DNA of 64,000 nt from VRUE01 sp963703335 (GTDB lineage Bacteria; Actinomycetota; Thermoleophilia; Solirubrobacterales; 70-9). A program made the translations under genes and the position numbers. Location: the NCBI GenBank assembly GCA_963703335.1, contig OY969812.1:62001-126000 (forward strand). The letters run 5' to 3'. Shown here piece after piece: positions 16,310-24,671 of the stretch. Numbering within the stretch: the first letter of the stretch is position 1; every line of letters begins with the position of its first letter. The notes beneath the pieces are model-generated. The model saw only the letters and a list, made by a program, of their open reading frames with translations. It did not search any database and was not told the origin of the DNA.

Positions 16310-17064
16310 AGGCGAACCGGGATCCCGTCGGCGGCGAGCTGCTCCTTGGCTTCGCGGACGCGGTAGGCGCCGTAGTGGAAGATCGAGGCGCAGAGCACGG
16401 CGTCCGCCCCGCCCGCCGAGATCGCCTCGCTGAGGTGCTTGAGGCTGCCGGCGCCGCCGGAGGCGATAACCGGCACTGGCACTGCGTCGGCGACGGCCCG
16501 GGTCAGCTCGATGTCGTAGCCGTCATTGGTCCCGTCGCGGTCCATGCTGGTCAGCAGCACCTCCCCGGCGCCGCGCTCGACTGCCTCGCGCGCCCAGGCG
16601 ACTGCCTCGCGCCCATCGACCCTCTTGCGGCCACCGTTGACGTAGACGCCCCAGCCGTCCTGCTCGCGTTTGGCGTCGATCGCGATCACCACGCACTGGG
16701 CGCCGAAGTGGTCGGCCAGCTCGGTCAGCAGCTCGGGCTGGGCCAGTGCCGAGGAGTTGACCGAGACCTTGTCGGCGCCGGCGTCGAGCACGGCTTGCGC
16801 GTCCTCGACCGAGCGGATGCCGCCGCCGATCGTGAAGGGGATGAAGACGTTGTCGGCGGTGCGCCGCGCCAGCTCGACGATCGTCTCGCGCTTTTCGTGC
16901 GAGGCGGTGATGTCGAGGAAGACGAGCTCGTCGGCGCCCTCAGCGTCGTAGCGCTCGGCGAGCTCGACCGGGTCACCGGCGTCGCGCAGGCCGACGAAGT
17001 TCGTGCCCTTGACTACTCGGCCGGAGTCGACGTCTAGGCAGGGGATTACTCGCTTCAGGACCAT
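16306..17064 (-). CDS. hisF: Imidazole glycerol phosphate synthase, cyclase subunit
   Basis: Uses ammonia from HisH to convert PRFAR into imidazole glycerol phosphate and AICAR. The TIM barrel opens with RVIPCLDVDSGRVVKG (catalytic Asp). DITASHEKRET, FTIGGGIRS and IASGGAGSL are phosphate-binding motifs. Length 252 aa is standard. It is separated from hisA by 144 bp holding a large palindrome and starts 6 nt after a TAGGCT hexamer, so it appears to have its own leaderless transcript although it follows the his operon in the same direction. Confidence 0.97.
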   Translation of the reverse strand: MVLKRVIPCLDVDSGRVVKGTNFVGLRDAGDPVELAERYDAEGADELVFLDITASHEKRETIVELARRTADNVFIPFTIGGGIRSVEDAQAVLDAGADKVSVNSSALAQPELLTELADHFGAQCVVIAIDAKREQDGWGVYVNGGRKRVDGREAVAWAREAVERGAGEVLLTSMDRDGTNDGYDIELTRAVADAVPVPVIASGGAGSLKHLSEAISAGGADAVLCASIFHYGAYRVREAKEQLAADGIPVRL

Positions 17065-17070
17065 TGGTAG

Positions 17071-17076
17071 AGCCTA
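17071..17076 (-). promoter_or_regulatory. Putative -10 element for hisF
   Basis: TAGGCT on the minus strand, 6 nt before the hisF ATG, with the same hexamer and spacing as at proC. Confidence 0.5.
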
Positions 17077-17092
17077 GAGGCCGGTTGATGTG

Positions 17093-17206
17093 GGAGCCCA
17101 TCCCGGTAGGGGTTCCACTTAACTTTTTCGGTGGAGCGTCTGCCGCCATCCGAGGTTCGCGCGCCGAAAAAGTGCAAGACGTTCCACCCCTACCGGGATG
17201 GGCTCC
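17093..17206. repeat. Two-tier palindrome with 21-bp perfect arms between hisA and hisF
   Basis: Positions 17093-17113 and 17186-17206 are perfect reverse complements (21 bp). A nested pair, CTTTTTCGG at 17123-17131 and CCGAAAAAG at 17164-17172, repeats the inner tier of the 10400-10515 element almost exactly. It begins 2 bp after the hisA stop and probably ends the hisZGDBHA transcript while leaving hisF under its own promoter. Confidence 0.8.
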
Positions 17207-17208
17207 AG

Positions 17209-17940
17209 CTACGTTGCGGCAGCTAGGGCAGCAATGCCCTCGGCGACGGTGAAGCGATGCTCATAGAGCGCGCGGCCGACGATGGCTCCCTCGATGTTCG
17301 GAGCGGCCTCTCGGGCTAGGGCTTCGAGATGCGTGAGGTCGCCGACTCCGCCGGAAGCGATCACTTGGGCTTGGGTTGCCGAGGCGATTTCGTTCAGCTC
17401 TCCCAGGGCGGGGCCCTCCATCGTGCCGTCAACCTCTATTGCGGTGCAGAGGAACCTCTCAACGCCACGGGAGCTCAGCTCTGCCACGGCCTCGACCATC
17501 CCCTCCCCGCTTGCTTCTGTCCACCCCGATAGCGCGACCTTGCCGTTGCGGGCGTCTACTGAGACGACCACGCGGTTGCCGTGGGCTTCGAGTGTTGTGG
17601 CGAGAAAGGCGGGATCGCGTAGGGCCGCCGTGCCGATTACGACGCGCTCGGCGCCCGCGTCCAGGATTGCCGCGACCGACGCCGCGCCGCGGAGTCCACC
17701 GCCAACCTGGATCGGGCACTCGACGGCTGCGGCGATGCGTCGCACCGACTCCAGGTTCTGCGGTTCCCCCGCCTTCGCTCCATCGAGGTCGACGACGTGG
17801 AGGAACTCGGCGCCTTCGCCGGCCCAGCGCTTCGCCGCGTCAACGGGGTCGGCGTCGTAGGTCGTCTCCCGCGCGTAGTCGCCCTGCAGCAGCCGCACCG
17901 CCTTGCCGCCGCGGATATCGATCGCCGGATAGAGGATCAC
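17209..17940 (-). CDS. hisA: ProFAR isomerase (HisA; PriA possible)
   Basis: Amadori isomerase of histidine synthesis, a TIM barrel of 243 aa. Motifs: LYPAIDIRGGKAVRL with the catalytic Asp, HVVDLDGA, QVGGGLRG, VSVDARNGKVALSGW and IASGGVGDL. In actinobacteria lacking trpF the bifunctional PriA replaces HisA. The window shows no trp genes to settle this, so HisA or PriA both fit. It overlaps hisH by 4 bp. Confidence 0.94.
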   Translation of the reverse strand: MILYPAIDIRGGKAVRLLQGDYARETTYDADPVDAAKRWAGEGAEFLHVVDLDGAKAGEPQNLESVRRIAAAVECPIQVGGGLRGAASVAAILDAGAERVVIGTAALRDPAFLATTLEAHGNRVVVSVDARNGKVALSGWTEASGEGMVEAVAELSSRGVERFLCTAIEVDGTMEGPALGELNEIASATQAQVIASGGVGDLTHLEALAREAAPNIEGAIVGRALYEHRFTVAEGIAALAAAT

Positions 17941-18563
17941 GCCGGGACGGAGGCGCAGATGCCGGCGAAGTTGGAGAGCAGGCGCAACCCGGCGGCGCTC
18001 GACTTCTCCGGGTGGAACTGCACACCGAAGACGTTGTCGCGCTCGGCAGCGCAGGCGAAGCGGTTGCCGTAGAGGGCTGTGCCCAGCAGGTCGCCGGCCT
18101 CGGGCCTCGGCGCAAAGGAGTGGACCAGATAGAAGGGGGTCTCGGAATCGATTCCCTCGGCCAAGCGCGACTGACGCTCCCAGCGCACCGGCGACCAGCC
18201 GATGTGCGGAACCTTGAGGTCGGGGGCATCGAGCTCGGTGACCTCGCCTGGCAACAGGCCAAGGCCCGCGGCCCCACCCAGCTCGGTCGTCGAGTCGAAG
18301 AGCAGCTGCAGCCCGAGGCAGATGCCGAGGATCGGCACGCCCGCGGAGCGGCGCTCATCGATCAGCTCGTCGAGTCCCAGCGCGTGGACGCCCTGCATTG
18401 CCTTCGGGAAGGCGCCGACGCCGGGAAGAATCAAACCGTCGGCGGCGCGGATCGTCGCCGGGTCGTTGGCGATTGTGGCCGTAGCTCCGACGTGCTCGAG
18501 CGCCTTCTCGACCGAGCGCAGGTTGCCCATGCCGTAGTCGAGGATGCAGATCCGCGCGCTCAT
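17937..18563 (-). CDS. hisH: Imidazole glycerol phosphate synthase, glutaminase subunit
   Basis: Class I glutamine amidotransferase that supplies ammonia to HisF. The nucleophile Cys82 is in LGICLGLQ, and the His-Glu pair is in VQFHPEKSS. The oxyanion region PGVGAFPKAM is present. Length 208 aa is normal. Start ATG overlaps the hisB stop and its own stop overlaps hisA, part of an unbroken chain of 4-bp overlaps. Confidence 0.96.
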   Translation of the reverse strand: MSARICILDYGMGNLRSVEKALEHVGATATIANDPATIRAADGLILPGVGAFPKAMQGVHALGLDELIDERRSAGVPILGICLGLQLLFDSTTELGGAAGLGLLPGEVTELDAPDLKVPHIGWSPVRWERQSRLAEGIDSETPFYLVHSFAPRPEAGDLLGTALYGNRFACAAERDNVFGVQFHPEKSSAAGLRLLSNFAGICASVPA

Positions 18564-19150
18564 TCGCTCAGGGTCCCCTTGGTCGAGGGGACGCCGCTCT
18601 CCTCCGGGTCAACCGAGACCGCCACGCGCAGCGCACGGGCAAATGCCTTGAAGCAGGCCTCGATCATGTGGTGGGCGTTGGTCCCGTAGCGGACCGAGAC
18701 GTGCAGGGTCAGTTTGGCGCTGTTGGCGACGGCGCGGAAGAACTCCTCCGCCAGCTCGGTGTCAAAGCCGGCAATTGATGTGGTGGGAAGCTCGGCGTCG
18801 AAGACGCAGAGCGGCCGGCCCGAGATGTCGATCGCGCACTCGGCCAACGACTCGTCCATCGGCACGACCGCCGATCCGTAGCGACGAATCCCGGCTCGGT
18901 CGCCAAGTGCCTCATCGAGCGCCTGGCCCAGGACGATGCCGACGTCCTCCACGGTGTGGTGGGCGCCGGTCTCGAGATCGCCGTTTGCCTCCACCTGCAG
19001 CCCGAGCCGCCCGTGGCGGGCGAGCAAGTCGAGCATGTGGTCGAGAAAGCCGACGCCGGTGGCCGCGCTCGCTTCTCCCCCGTCGAGGTCGAGCGAGAGA
19101 CGGATCTGCGTCTCGGCGGTGCTGCGCTCTCTGCTGGCTGTACGGCTCAT
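18560..19150 (-). CDS. hisB: Imidazoleglycerol-phosphate dehydratase
   Basis: Manganese enzyme dehydrating IGP to imidazole acetol phosphate. This is the monofunctional 196-aa form without the phosphatase domain of enterobacterial HisB. Metal-binding repeats: FLDHMLDLLARHGRLGL, GAHHTVEDVGIVLG and NAHHMIEACFKAFARALR. It overlaps hisD upstream and hisH downstream by 4 bp. The hisC aminotransferase and histidinol phosphatase genes are not in this window. Confidence 0.97.
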   Translation of the reverse strand: MSRTASRERSTAETQIRLSLDLDGGEASAATGVGFLDHMLDLLARHGRLGLQVEANGDLETGAHHTVEDVGIVLGQALDEALGDRAGIRRYGSAVVPMDESLAECAIDISGRPLCVFDAELPTTSIAGFDTELAEEFFRAVANSAKLTLHVSVRYGTNAHHMIEACFKAFARALRVAVSVDPEESGVPSTKGTLSE

Positions 19151-20427
19151 GATTCGGCCCTAATCATCGCGGACTCGCCGTGGACGGGGAAACCCTCCGC
19201 CCGGGCGAGGGTGTCGACGTGCGGAGCAAGCTTCGCCGCCGCTTCCGCGGACACCTCCACAGTCGAGATCTTTCGGCGGAAGACGTGTGGCCCGAGCGGG
19301 CCGGAGAAGCGGCCGGCGCCGAGCGTCGGCAATACGTGATTGGAGCCGGCCACATAGTCGCCAAAGGCTGTCGCTCCGAAGCGGCTGGAGAAAACGCAGC
19401 CAGCAGTGCGGACCTGCTCGGCAAGCGCGGCCGCCTCCGCGACGAGAAGCTCGAGGTGCTCTGGCGCAAATGCGTTGGCGAGATCGATGGCATCGAGAAG
19501 ATCGGGAACCAGGACCAGGGCAAGGGGCGAATCGCCGATTCCGAAGCGATTGTTCGCAGCGATCTGGGCGGCGGACGCGATCCCTTCAAGGACCGCCTCC
19601 TCGACGGACGCGACCAAGAGCGGACTGCTCTCCCCATGCTCCGCCTGTGCGCAGAGGTCCAGTGCCGCCCACTCGGCATCCACGTCGGAGCCGGCTACGA
19701 TCATCAGCTCTGAGGGTCCGGCGTAGGAATCGAGGCCGACCCGACCGAACATTCGGCGCTTCGCCTCCTGCACCCAGGTGTTGCCGGGGCCGGCGATGAC
19801 GTCCACCCTGTCGATCGTTTCGGTGCCAAGCGCCAACGCGTAGATAGCGTGCGGGCCTCCCATCGCGTAGACCTCGTCCACCTCGCAAAGGGCTGCTGCT
19901 GCCAGGGTCAATGGGTTTAGCACCCCGTCGGGGCCCGGTGGTGACGCCAGTGCCAACCGCTCGACCCCGGCCACCCGGGCTGGGATCGCACACATCAGCG
20001 CGCTCGACGGATAGGCCGCGCGACCTCCGGGCGCATAGATCCCGGCCGCGGAAACCGGAACCTCACGAACAGTAACGCGTTGCCCCTGTGGCAGAGCCGT
20101 AACGCGTTGCACCTGATCGAGCTGGGCCTCGGCGACCGCGCGGACGTTCTCCGCAGCTATCTCGAGAGCACTACGCAAGCTGTCGTCGAGCGTAGCCAGG
20201 GCCAGGTTTGGCGCATCAGGGTCCACTCGCAGTGAGTCGAGACGCGCATCGGTGGCGTCCAACTGTTCGGTGAGCTCGCGCACCGCCTTGTCGCCCTCCT
20301 TGCGGACTCTCTTTTCGATCTCGATCACGCGGTTGGTTACCTCTTCAAGCGACTCCCCTTCCGCCCAACCGCGGGCGGCCGAGGCGGTCCTCGTGGCCCC
20401 TTCCCAGTCGAATCGGCGCACCTTCAT
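19147..20427 (-). CDS. hisD: Histidinol dehydrogenase
   Basis: Zinc- and NAD-dependent oxidation of histidinol to histidine, the last two steps of the pathway. Motifs: GIYAPGGRAAYPSS, AGPGNTWVQEAKR, GPSELMIVAG, DLCAQAEHGESSP with the metal His, and a C-terminal NHVLPTLGAGRFSGPL. Length 426 aa is typical. Overlaps hisG and hisB by 4 bp each. Confidence 0.96.
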   Translation of the reverse strand: MKVRRFDWEGATRTASAARGWAEGESLEEVTNRVIEIEKRVRKEGDKAVRELTEQLDATDARLDSLRVDPDAPNLALATLDDSLRSALEIAAENVRAVAEAQLDQVQRVTALPQGQRVTVREVPVSAAGIYAPGGRAAYPSSALMCAIPARVAGVERLALASPPGPDGVLNPLTLAAAALCEVDEVYAMGGPHAIYALALGTETIDRVDVIAGPGNTWVQEAKRRMFGRVGLDSYAGPSELMIVAGSDVDAEWAALDLCAQAEHGESSPLLVASVEEAVLEGIASAAQIAANNRFGIGDSPLALVLVPDLLDAIDLANAFAPEHLELLVAEAAALAEQVRTAGCVFSSRFGATAFGDYVAGSNHVLPTLGAGRFSGPLGPHVFRRKISTVEVSAEAAAKLAPHVDTLARAEGFPVHGESAMIRAES

Positions 20428-21104
20428 CGCGTTCCCACCTCCCGCAGTTTCGCCGCCAGGCCGTCAACCTCGCGGGCGCGCAGCTTGTGCGCGACGCGGT
20501 TGGCGACGAAGCGCGCCGTGCACTCGACGATCTCCTCGCGCACCTCGAGGTCGTTCTCCCTCAGGGTGCGGCCGGTGGCGACGAGATCGACGATGCCGTC
20601 GGCGAGGCCGATCAGCGGCGCCAGCTCGATCGAGCCCTTGACCTCGATCACCTCGACTTGGCGACCGGTGCGCTCGAAATAGCGCTCGGCGATGCGGGGG
20701 TACTTGGTCGCGATCCTCATCATGCCGAGGCGGCGCTGGGACTCTCCCAGCCGCTCGTCGCCCCTGCGGCCCGCGAGGACCATGCGACAGCGGCCGAAGC
20801 CGAGGTCGAGCAGCTCGTAGACGACCCGATCGGACTGCTCGAGCAGCACGTCCTTGCCGGTAATGCCGACGTCGGCGGCACCGGCCTCGACGTAGGTCGG
20901 CACGTCAGATGGTCGCATCGTCACCAGCGTTATTCCCTGCCCGGGAAAGATCAGCGAGCGGGACTCGCCGCGCACCTCGCTCGTATCGATGCCAACCGCG
21001 TCGAGTGCGTCGAGCGTCTCGCCAAGCAGGGCGCCGCGCGGAACCGCGAGCTTCAGTGGCCCGTCGGCCTTGGCCTGGCCCATGCCGGCCACCTCGGCGC
21101 TCAC
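20424..21104 (-). CDS. hisG: ATP phosphoribosyltransferase, short catalytic form
   Basis: First committed step of histidine synthesis, joining ATP and PRPP. At 226 aa it lacks the C-terminal ACT-like regulatory domain of the long form, as expected when HisZ is present. Motifs: KLAVPRGALLGETLDAL, GITGKDVL, and the PRPP-binding region LIGLADGIVDLVATGRTLRE. It starts just inside the hisZ stop (ATGA-type overlap), so catalytic and regulatory subunits are made together. Confidence 0.95.
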   Translation of the reverse strand: MSAEVAGMGQAKADGPLKLAVPRGALLGETLDALDAVGIDTSEVRGESRSLIFPGQGITLVTMRPSDVPTYVEAGAADVGITGKDVLLEQSDRVVYELLDLGFGRCRMVLAGRRGDERLGESQRRLGMMRIATKYPRIAERYFERTGRQVEVIEVKGSIELAPLIGLADGIVDLVATGRTLRENDLEVREEIVECTARFVANRVAHKLRAREVDGLAAKLREVGTR

Positions 21105-22096
21105 GACCCCCCACCCCCTCGCGGCTCCTCCTCCATCTGGGCAACGTGGACCCGCTCCATATAGAGGGCGAAGCCGGCCGCAGGCAAGTCCACCCCAAAG
21201 CGCTTCAGCAGACCGTCGTAACGACCCCCGCCGCCGAGGACGTGGCCGAGCGCCGGGTCATAGACCTCGAGGATCGCACCGCTGTAGTAGCCGAGGTCCC
21301 GCAGCAAGCCGAGGTCGATCTGGACGCGCTGGGCAACCCCACGGGCCTCCAGGGCCTCCAGCGTCTCGCTGAGCCGTGCGGTCGCCCGCTCAACCGCCGT
21401 GCCGCCGAGGGAGCGAGCCTCCTCCAATACCTCTTTGCCCCCGCGCAGCTGTGAGAGGGCGATGCAGGTCGCAACCTGCTCGTCGTCGATGCCCTGCAAC
21501 TCAGAAAGCTCGACCTCGAGCCCGACCAGATCGTGGGCGGCGAGGCGGCTGAGGATCGAATCACGCGCCTCCCCCTCGACGCCGAACTCGGCCAGTAGTT
21601 GGCGGTAGAGGTCGGCATCGCCGAGGCCGATGATCGCCCGGTTGAGGCCGGCGGCGTCAAGGGCAGCCTCGAGCACGTCGACCACCTCGGCAGTCCCCTC
21701 TGGCGCTGGCGCGCCGATCAGCTCCACCCCGGCCTGGGCAAACTCGCGCACCTGACCCCGCTGGGGACGCACAGCCCGGTAGGCGTTGGCGAGATAGCAG
21801 AGGCGCAAAGGCATTTCGGCTCCCTCGTAGCGGCTGGCAACCAACCGCGCGATCGGCACCGTCATGTCAGACCTCAGCGCCAATAGGTCGCCGCTGCCGT
21901 CAAAAAATCTGTACGCGGTGTCTGCTGTGCGACCGTCGCCGCGCGCGAGCACCTCGTCGTACTCGATCGCGGGCGTCGCCACCTCACCGTAGCCACGGCT
22001 TTCGAAGACGTCGATCAGCGCCAGGTGCAAGCGCCGCAGCTCCCGCATCTCATCGGGCAGCACGTCTCGGGTGCCAGGAGGAATGGGATGAATCAT
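21101..22096 (-). CDS. hisZ: ATP phosphoribosyltransferase regulatory subunit
   Basis: Histidyl-tRNA-synthetase paralogue that joins short HisG and confers histidine feedback. It keeps class II aaRS motifs 1 and 2 (PPGTRDVLPDEMRELRRLH; LRLCYLANAYRAVRPQRGQVREFAQAG), but at 331 aa lacks the anticodon-binding domain. LGYYSGAILEVYDPALG and GGGGRYDGLLKRFG complete the fold. First gene of the his operon. The upstream gap of 36 bp to murA shows no His-rich leader peptide. Confidence 0.93.
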   Translation of the reverse strand: MIHPIPPGTRDVLPDEMRELRRLHLALIDVFESRGYGEVATPAIEYDEVLARGDGRTADTAYRFFDGSGDLLALRSDMTVPIARLVASRYEGAEMPLRLCYLANAYRAVRPQRGQVREFAQAGVELIGAPAPEGTAEVVDVLEAALDAAGLNRAIIGLGDADLYRQLLAEFGVEGEARDSILSRLAAHDLVGLEVELSELQGIDDEQVATCIALSQLRGGKEVLEEARSLGGTAVERATARLSETLEALEARGVAQRVQIDLGLLRDLGYYSGAILEVYDPALGHVLGGGGRYDGLLKRFGVDLPAAGFALYMERVHVAQMEEEPRGGGGS

Positions 22097-22132
22097 CCGG
22101 CGGACCTTACGAGAGTGGGCGCAAAAGCCCTG

Positions 22133-23431
22133 CTAGGCAGGGACCTCTGACGAGACCCGTTCAATCTGGGCGCCGAGCCCGCGCAGGCGCTCGTCGATCT
22201 GCTCGTAACCGCGGTCGATCTGGCGAATGTTGCCGATCTCCGAGACGCCGTCGGCCGCGAGCGCCGCAATGAGCATCGCCATGCCGGCGCGAATGTCGGG
22301 ACTCTCGACGCGTTCACCGTGAAGCCGGCTCGGACCGCTGACGATCGCCCGGTGGGGATCGCACAACGTGATCCGAGCGCCCATTGCGACCAGCTTGTCG
22401 ACAAAGAAGAGGCGGTTCTCGAACATCTTCTCGAAGATCAGGATCTCGCCGTCGGCCTGGGTGGCGAGGGCGAGGGCGATCGAGGTGAGGTCAGCCGGAA
22501 AGGCTGGCCAGGGACCGTCCTCAATCTTCGGGATCGCGTCACCGAGGTCTGCCTGCACGCTGAGCTGCTGGCCAGGTGGGACGATCATGTCCTTGCCCTC
22601 GATCTCCGAGTGCAGCCCAAGTCGGCGGAACTGGCGCCGCACCATCAGCAGATCGATTGGCTCGACGTCACGAATCCGAAGCTCCCCACCGGTGGCCGCG
22701 GCAAGCGCCATGAAGCTGCCGACCTCGATGTGATCGGCGGAGATCGTGTGCTCGGCGCCGGCAAGGCGGTCGCGGCCGTGGACGGTCATCACGTTGGAGC
22801 CGACGCCCTCGACTTCGGCGCCCATCGCGCTGAGCAGACGAGCAAGGTCCTGAACGTGCGGCTCGCAGGCCGCATTGGAGATCGTCGTTGGCCCCTGGGT
22901 CAGGGCCGCCGCCATCAGCGCGTTCTCGGTGCCCATCACCGAGGGCTCGTCCATGAAGATGTGGCAGGCGCAGAGCCCGTCCCCCGGAGCGCTCAGCTCG
23001 ATCCAGCGATCGCCGTCGACGCGCGCGCCGAGGTCCTTGAACGCATCGAGGTGGGCGTCGAGGCGGCGGCGACCGATGAAGTCGCCTCCCGGCGGCGGCA
23101 TTCGGGCCTCGCCGAAGCGGGCGAGCAGCGGGCCGGCGAGGAGAAATGAGGCGCGGATCTGCTTGGAAAGCTCCTCGTCAACAGCGACTTGAGTCACCCC
23201 GGCGGCGCAGAGCCTGACGCTGTTGTCCGCGGTCCATTCCACCTCGACCCCGAGCCGCTCCAGCAGGGCCAGCTGCGCTTCGGTGTCGCGAATCCGCGGC
23301 ACTCTGTGCAGCAGCAACTCCTCCTCTGTGAGCAGGCAGGCGGCCAGAATCGGCAGCGCCGCATTCTTGTTGCCGGCGACGGTCAGCTCGCCGGAAAGGG
23401 GCGTACCGCCTTGGATGACGAATTTCTCCAT
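22133..23431 (-). CDS. murA: UDP-N-acetylglucosamine 1-carboxyvinyltransferase, Asp117 variant
   Basis: Transfers enolpyruvate from PEP to UDP-GlcNAc, the first committed step of peptidoglycan synthesis. Substrate motifs AGNKNAALPILAACLL and EIGNIRQIDRGYEQIDERL-type C-terminal sequence are intact; 432 aa is normal. In the PEP loop the usual catalytic Cys is Asp117 (PPPGGDFIGRRRLDAH, codon GAC). The same Cys-to-Asp change in mycobacterial and chlamydial MurA keeps activity but gives natural fosfomycin insensitivity. The ATG lies near a divergent promoter shared with the hydrolase gene. Confidence 0.95.
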   Translation of the reverse strand: MEKFVIQGGTPLSGELTVAGNKNAALPILAACLLTEEELLLHRVPRIRDTEAQLALLERLGVEVEWTADNSVRLCAAGVTQVAVDEELSKQIRASFLLAGPLLARFGEARMPPPGGDFIGRRRLDAHLDAFKDLGARVDGDRWIELSAPGDGLCACHIFMDEPSVMGTENALMAAALTQGPTTISNAACEPHVQDLARLLSAMGAEVEGVGSNVMTVHGRDRLAGAEHTISADHIEVGSFMALAAATGGELRIRDVEPIDLLMVRRQFRRLGLHSEIEGKDMIVPPGQQLSVQADLGDAIPKIEDGPWPAFPADLTSIALALATQADGEILIFEKMFENRLFFVDKLVAMGARITLCDPHRAIVSGPSRLHGERVESPDIRAGMAMLIAALAADGVSEIGNIRQIDRGYEQIDERLRGLGAQIERVSSEVPA

Positions 23432-23441
23432 GAGTAGCGGC

Positions 23442-23448
23442 TAGGGTA
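23442..23448. promoter_or_regulatory. Overlapping divergent -10 elements, murA / hydrolase
   Basis: TAGGGTA reads TAGGGT rightward (23442-23447), 8 nt before the hydrolase ATG at 23456, and TACCCT leftward (23448-23443), 11 nt before the murA ATG at 23431. Only 24 bp separate the two starts, so both promoters must lie here or inside the genes. Confidence 0.45.
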
Positions 23449-23455
23449 ACGCGCG

Positions 23456-24460
23456 ATGCGGAGAGGCTGGAAGATCCTTATCGGGGTGCTGGCGGGGCTG
23501 CTTGTCCTGTTGCTGCTCAACGCCGTCTTCGTCGACCACGAAACCAAGTCGGCCGAGGCGACGGAACCGGGCGGCCGCCTGCTGAAGCTGTCCGGCGGCG
23601 AGCTGCAGGCGATCGAACGCGGGCCGCGCGACGGCGATCCGATTGTCTTGATCCATTGCTTCACCTGCGCGATCAACTGGTGGAACGGGATGATCCCCCG
23701 CCTTGCCCGTACGCACCGGGTGGTCGCCGTAGACCTGCTCGGCCACGGAGGCTCGGAGAAGCCGCACTCTGGCTACTCGATTCCCGACCAGGCCGATCTC
23801 GTCGCGCAGGCCCTGGCGCGGCTTGGCGTCACCCGGGCCGAGGTCGTCGGCCACTCGCTCGGCGGTCCGGTCACCGTGGCACTCGCCGAACGCTCACCCG
23901 AGCTGGTCGAGCGGATGGTCTTGATCGACAGCATTCCCGATACGTCCTACGGCGACGTCGGCCTGATCGGCGAACTGCCGTTCAAGCCGATGATCGGCCA
24001 GGCCCTCTGGCGGATCAAGCCCGACTTCTCGATTCGGGACGGCCTCGAGGTCGCCTTCGCTCCTGGATTTGAGGTCCCCGACGAATTCGTCGATGACGTA
24101 AAGCGAATGACCTACAGCTCCTACTCCGGCTCGCACGACGGCTTCGACGATTACACGGGCGAGGAGGCCCTGCCGGAGCGCGCGGCGGCCCTCGGTAAGC
24201 CACTGCTGGCGATCATGGGCGCCGAGGAGCAGATCGCGAGCGATCCGAGCGAGTCGCTGGCTGCGTACCGTGCCGGATACCCGGAGGCAGAGACCAAGCT
24301 GATCGCCGGCGCCGGGCACTCCCCCAACGTCGAGAAGCCCGCCGTAACCGCCGCCCTCGTCCTCGGCTTCGCCGCCGAGGAACGCTCTAAAAGGCGACCT
24401 GCCAGGCACGAAATGCAAGACCGTTTGCAGAAAACTGACACCGTCCGGGGCCGGTCGTAG
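23456..24460 (+). CDS. Membrane-anchored alpha/beta hydrolase
   Basis: 334 aa. The N-terminal hydrophobic helix (ILIGVLAGLLVLLLLNAVFV) anchors a standard alpha/beta-hydrolase fold. The nucleophile elbow is VGHSLGGPV (Ser), the acid probably lies in IMGAEEQIASD, and the catalytic His is in GAGHSPNVEKP. The oxyanion/HG motif is IVLIHCFTCAINWW. Substrate unknown. Start ATG 23456 follows TAGGGT by 8 nt. Its TAG stop forms the first three bases of the next gene's -10 hexamer. Confidence 0.88.
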   Translation: MRRGWKILIGVLAGLLVLLLLNAVFVDHETKSAEATEPGGRLLKLSGGELQAIERGPRDGDPIVLIHCFTCAINWWNGMIPRLARTHRVVAVDLLGHGGSEKPHSGYSIPDQADLVAQALARLGVTRAEVVGHSLGGPVTVALAERSPELVERMVLIDSIPDTSYGDVGLIGELPFKPMIGQALWRIKPDFSIRDGLEVAFAPGFEVPDEFVDDVKRMTYSSYSGSHDGFDDYTGEEALPERAAALGKPLLAIMGAEEQIASDPSESLAAYRAGYPEAETKLIAGAGHSPNVEKPAVTAALVLGFAAEERSKRRPARHEMQDRLQKTDTVRGRS

Positions 24461-24463
24461 ATT
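24435..24463 (+). promoter_or_regulatory. Promoter CTGACA-17-TAGATT for the small ORF
   Basis: CTGACA (24435-24440) and TAGATT (24458-24463) are spaced by exactly 17 bp, and the ATG of the small gene follows 8 nt later. This is the best -35/-10 pair among the protein genes here. The TAG of TAGATT is also the stop codon of the upstream hydrolase. Confidence 0.6.
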
Positions 24464-24471
24464 ACGAACTC

Positions 24472-24669
24472 ATGTTCGATTCTAAGCAAACACTCACAGA
24501 GCGGTTCGCCGACACAGTCGACCTGCTGATCGACTTCGCAACGCTTGGCGAGTACGGGCTCGAGCCGGTCTCCAGGCAGGCGCAGAGCTGCCAGTCTCGC
24601 CGCCGGGTCCAGCCCGCCGGCTCGCGCACACGGCGCAGCGGCGACCGCGGCTTCGCGACCCACCGCTAG
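24472..24669 (+). CDS. Small protein of unknown function, 65 aa
   Basis: Starts MFDSKQTLTERFADTVDLL and continues as an acidic, probably helical segment to about residue 31 (FATLGEYGLEP), then becomes basic and Ser/Arg-rich (RRVQPAGSRTRRSGDRG). No domain recognised. Support for being real: a 17-bp-spaced promoter directly upstream with leaderless geometry, and a stop only 2 nt before the GTG of the next hydrolase, consistent with coupling. Against: the second half has the Arg/Ser bias of a GC-rich out-of-frame read, so the true stop or frame could differ. Confidence 0.5.
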   Translation: MFDSKQTLTERFADTVDLLIDFATLGEYGLEPVSRQAQSCQSRRRVQPAGSRTRRSGDRGFATHR

Positions 24670-24671
24670 CG

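Noticed and set aside
22097..22132. His-rich leader peptide before the his operon
   Set aside because: The 36-bp gap has no start codon followed by His codons.
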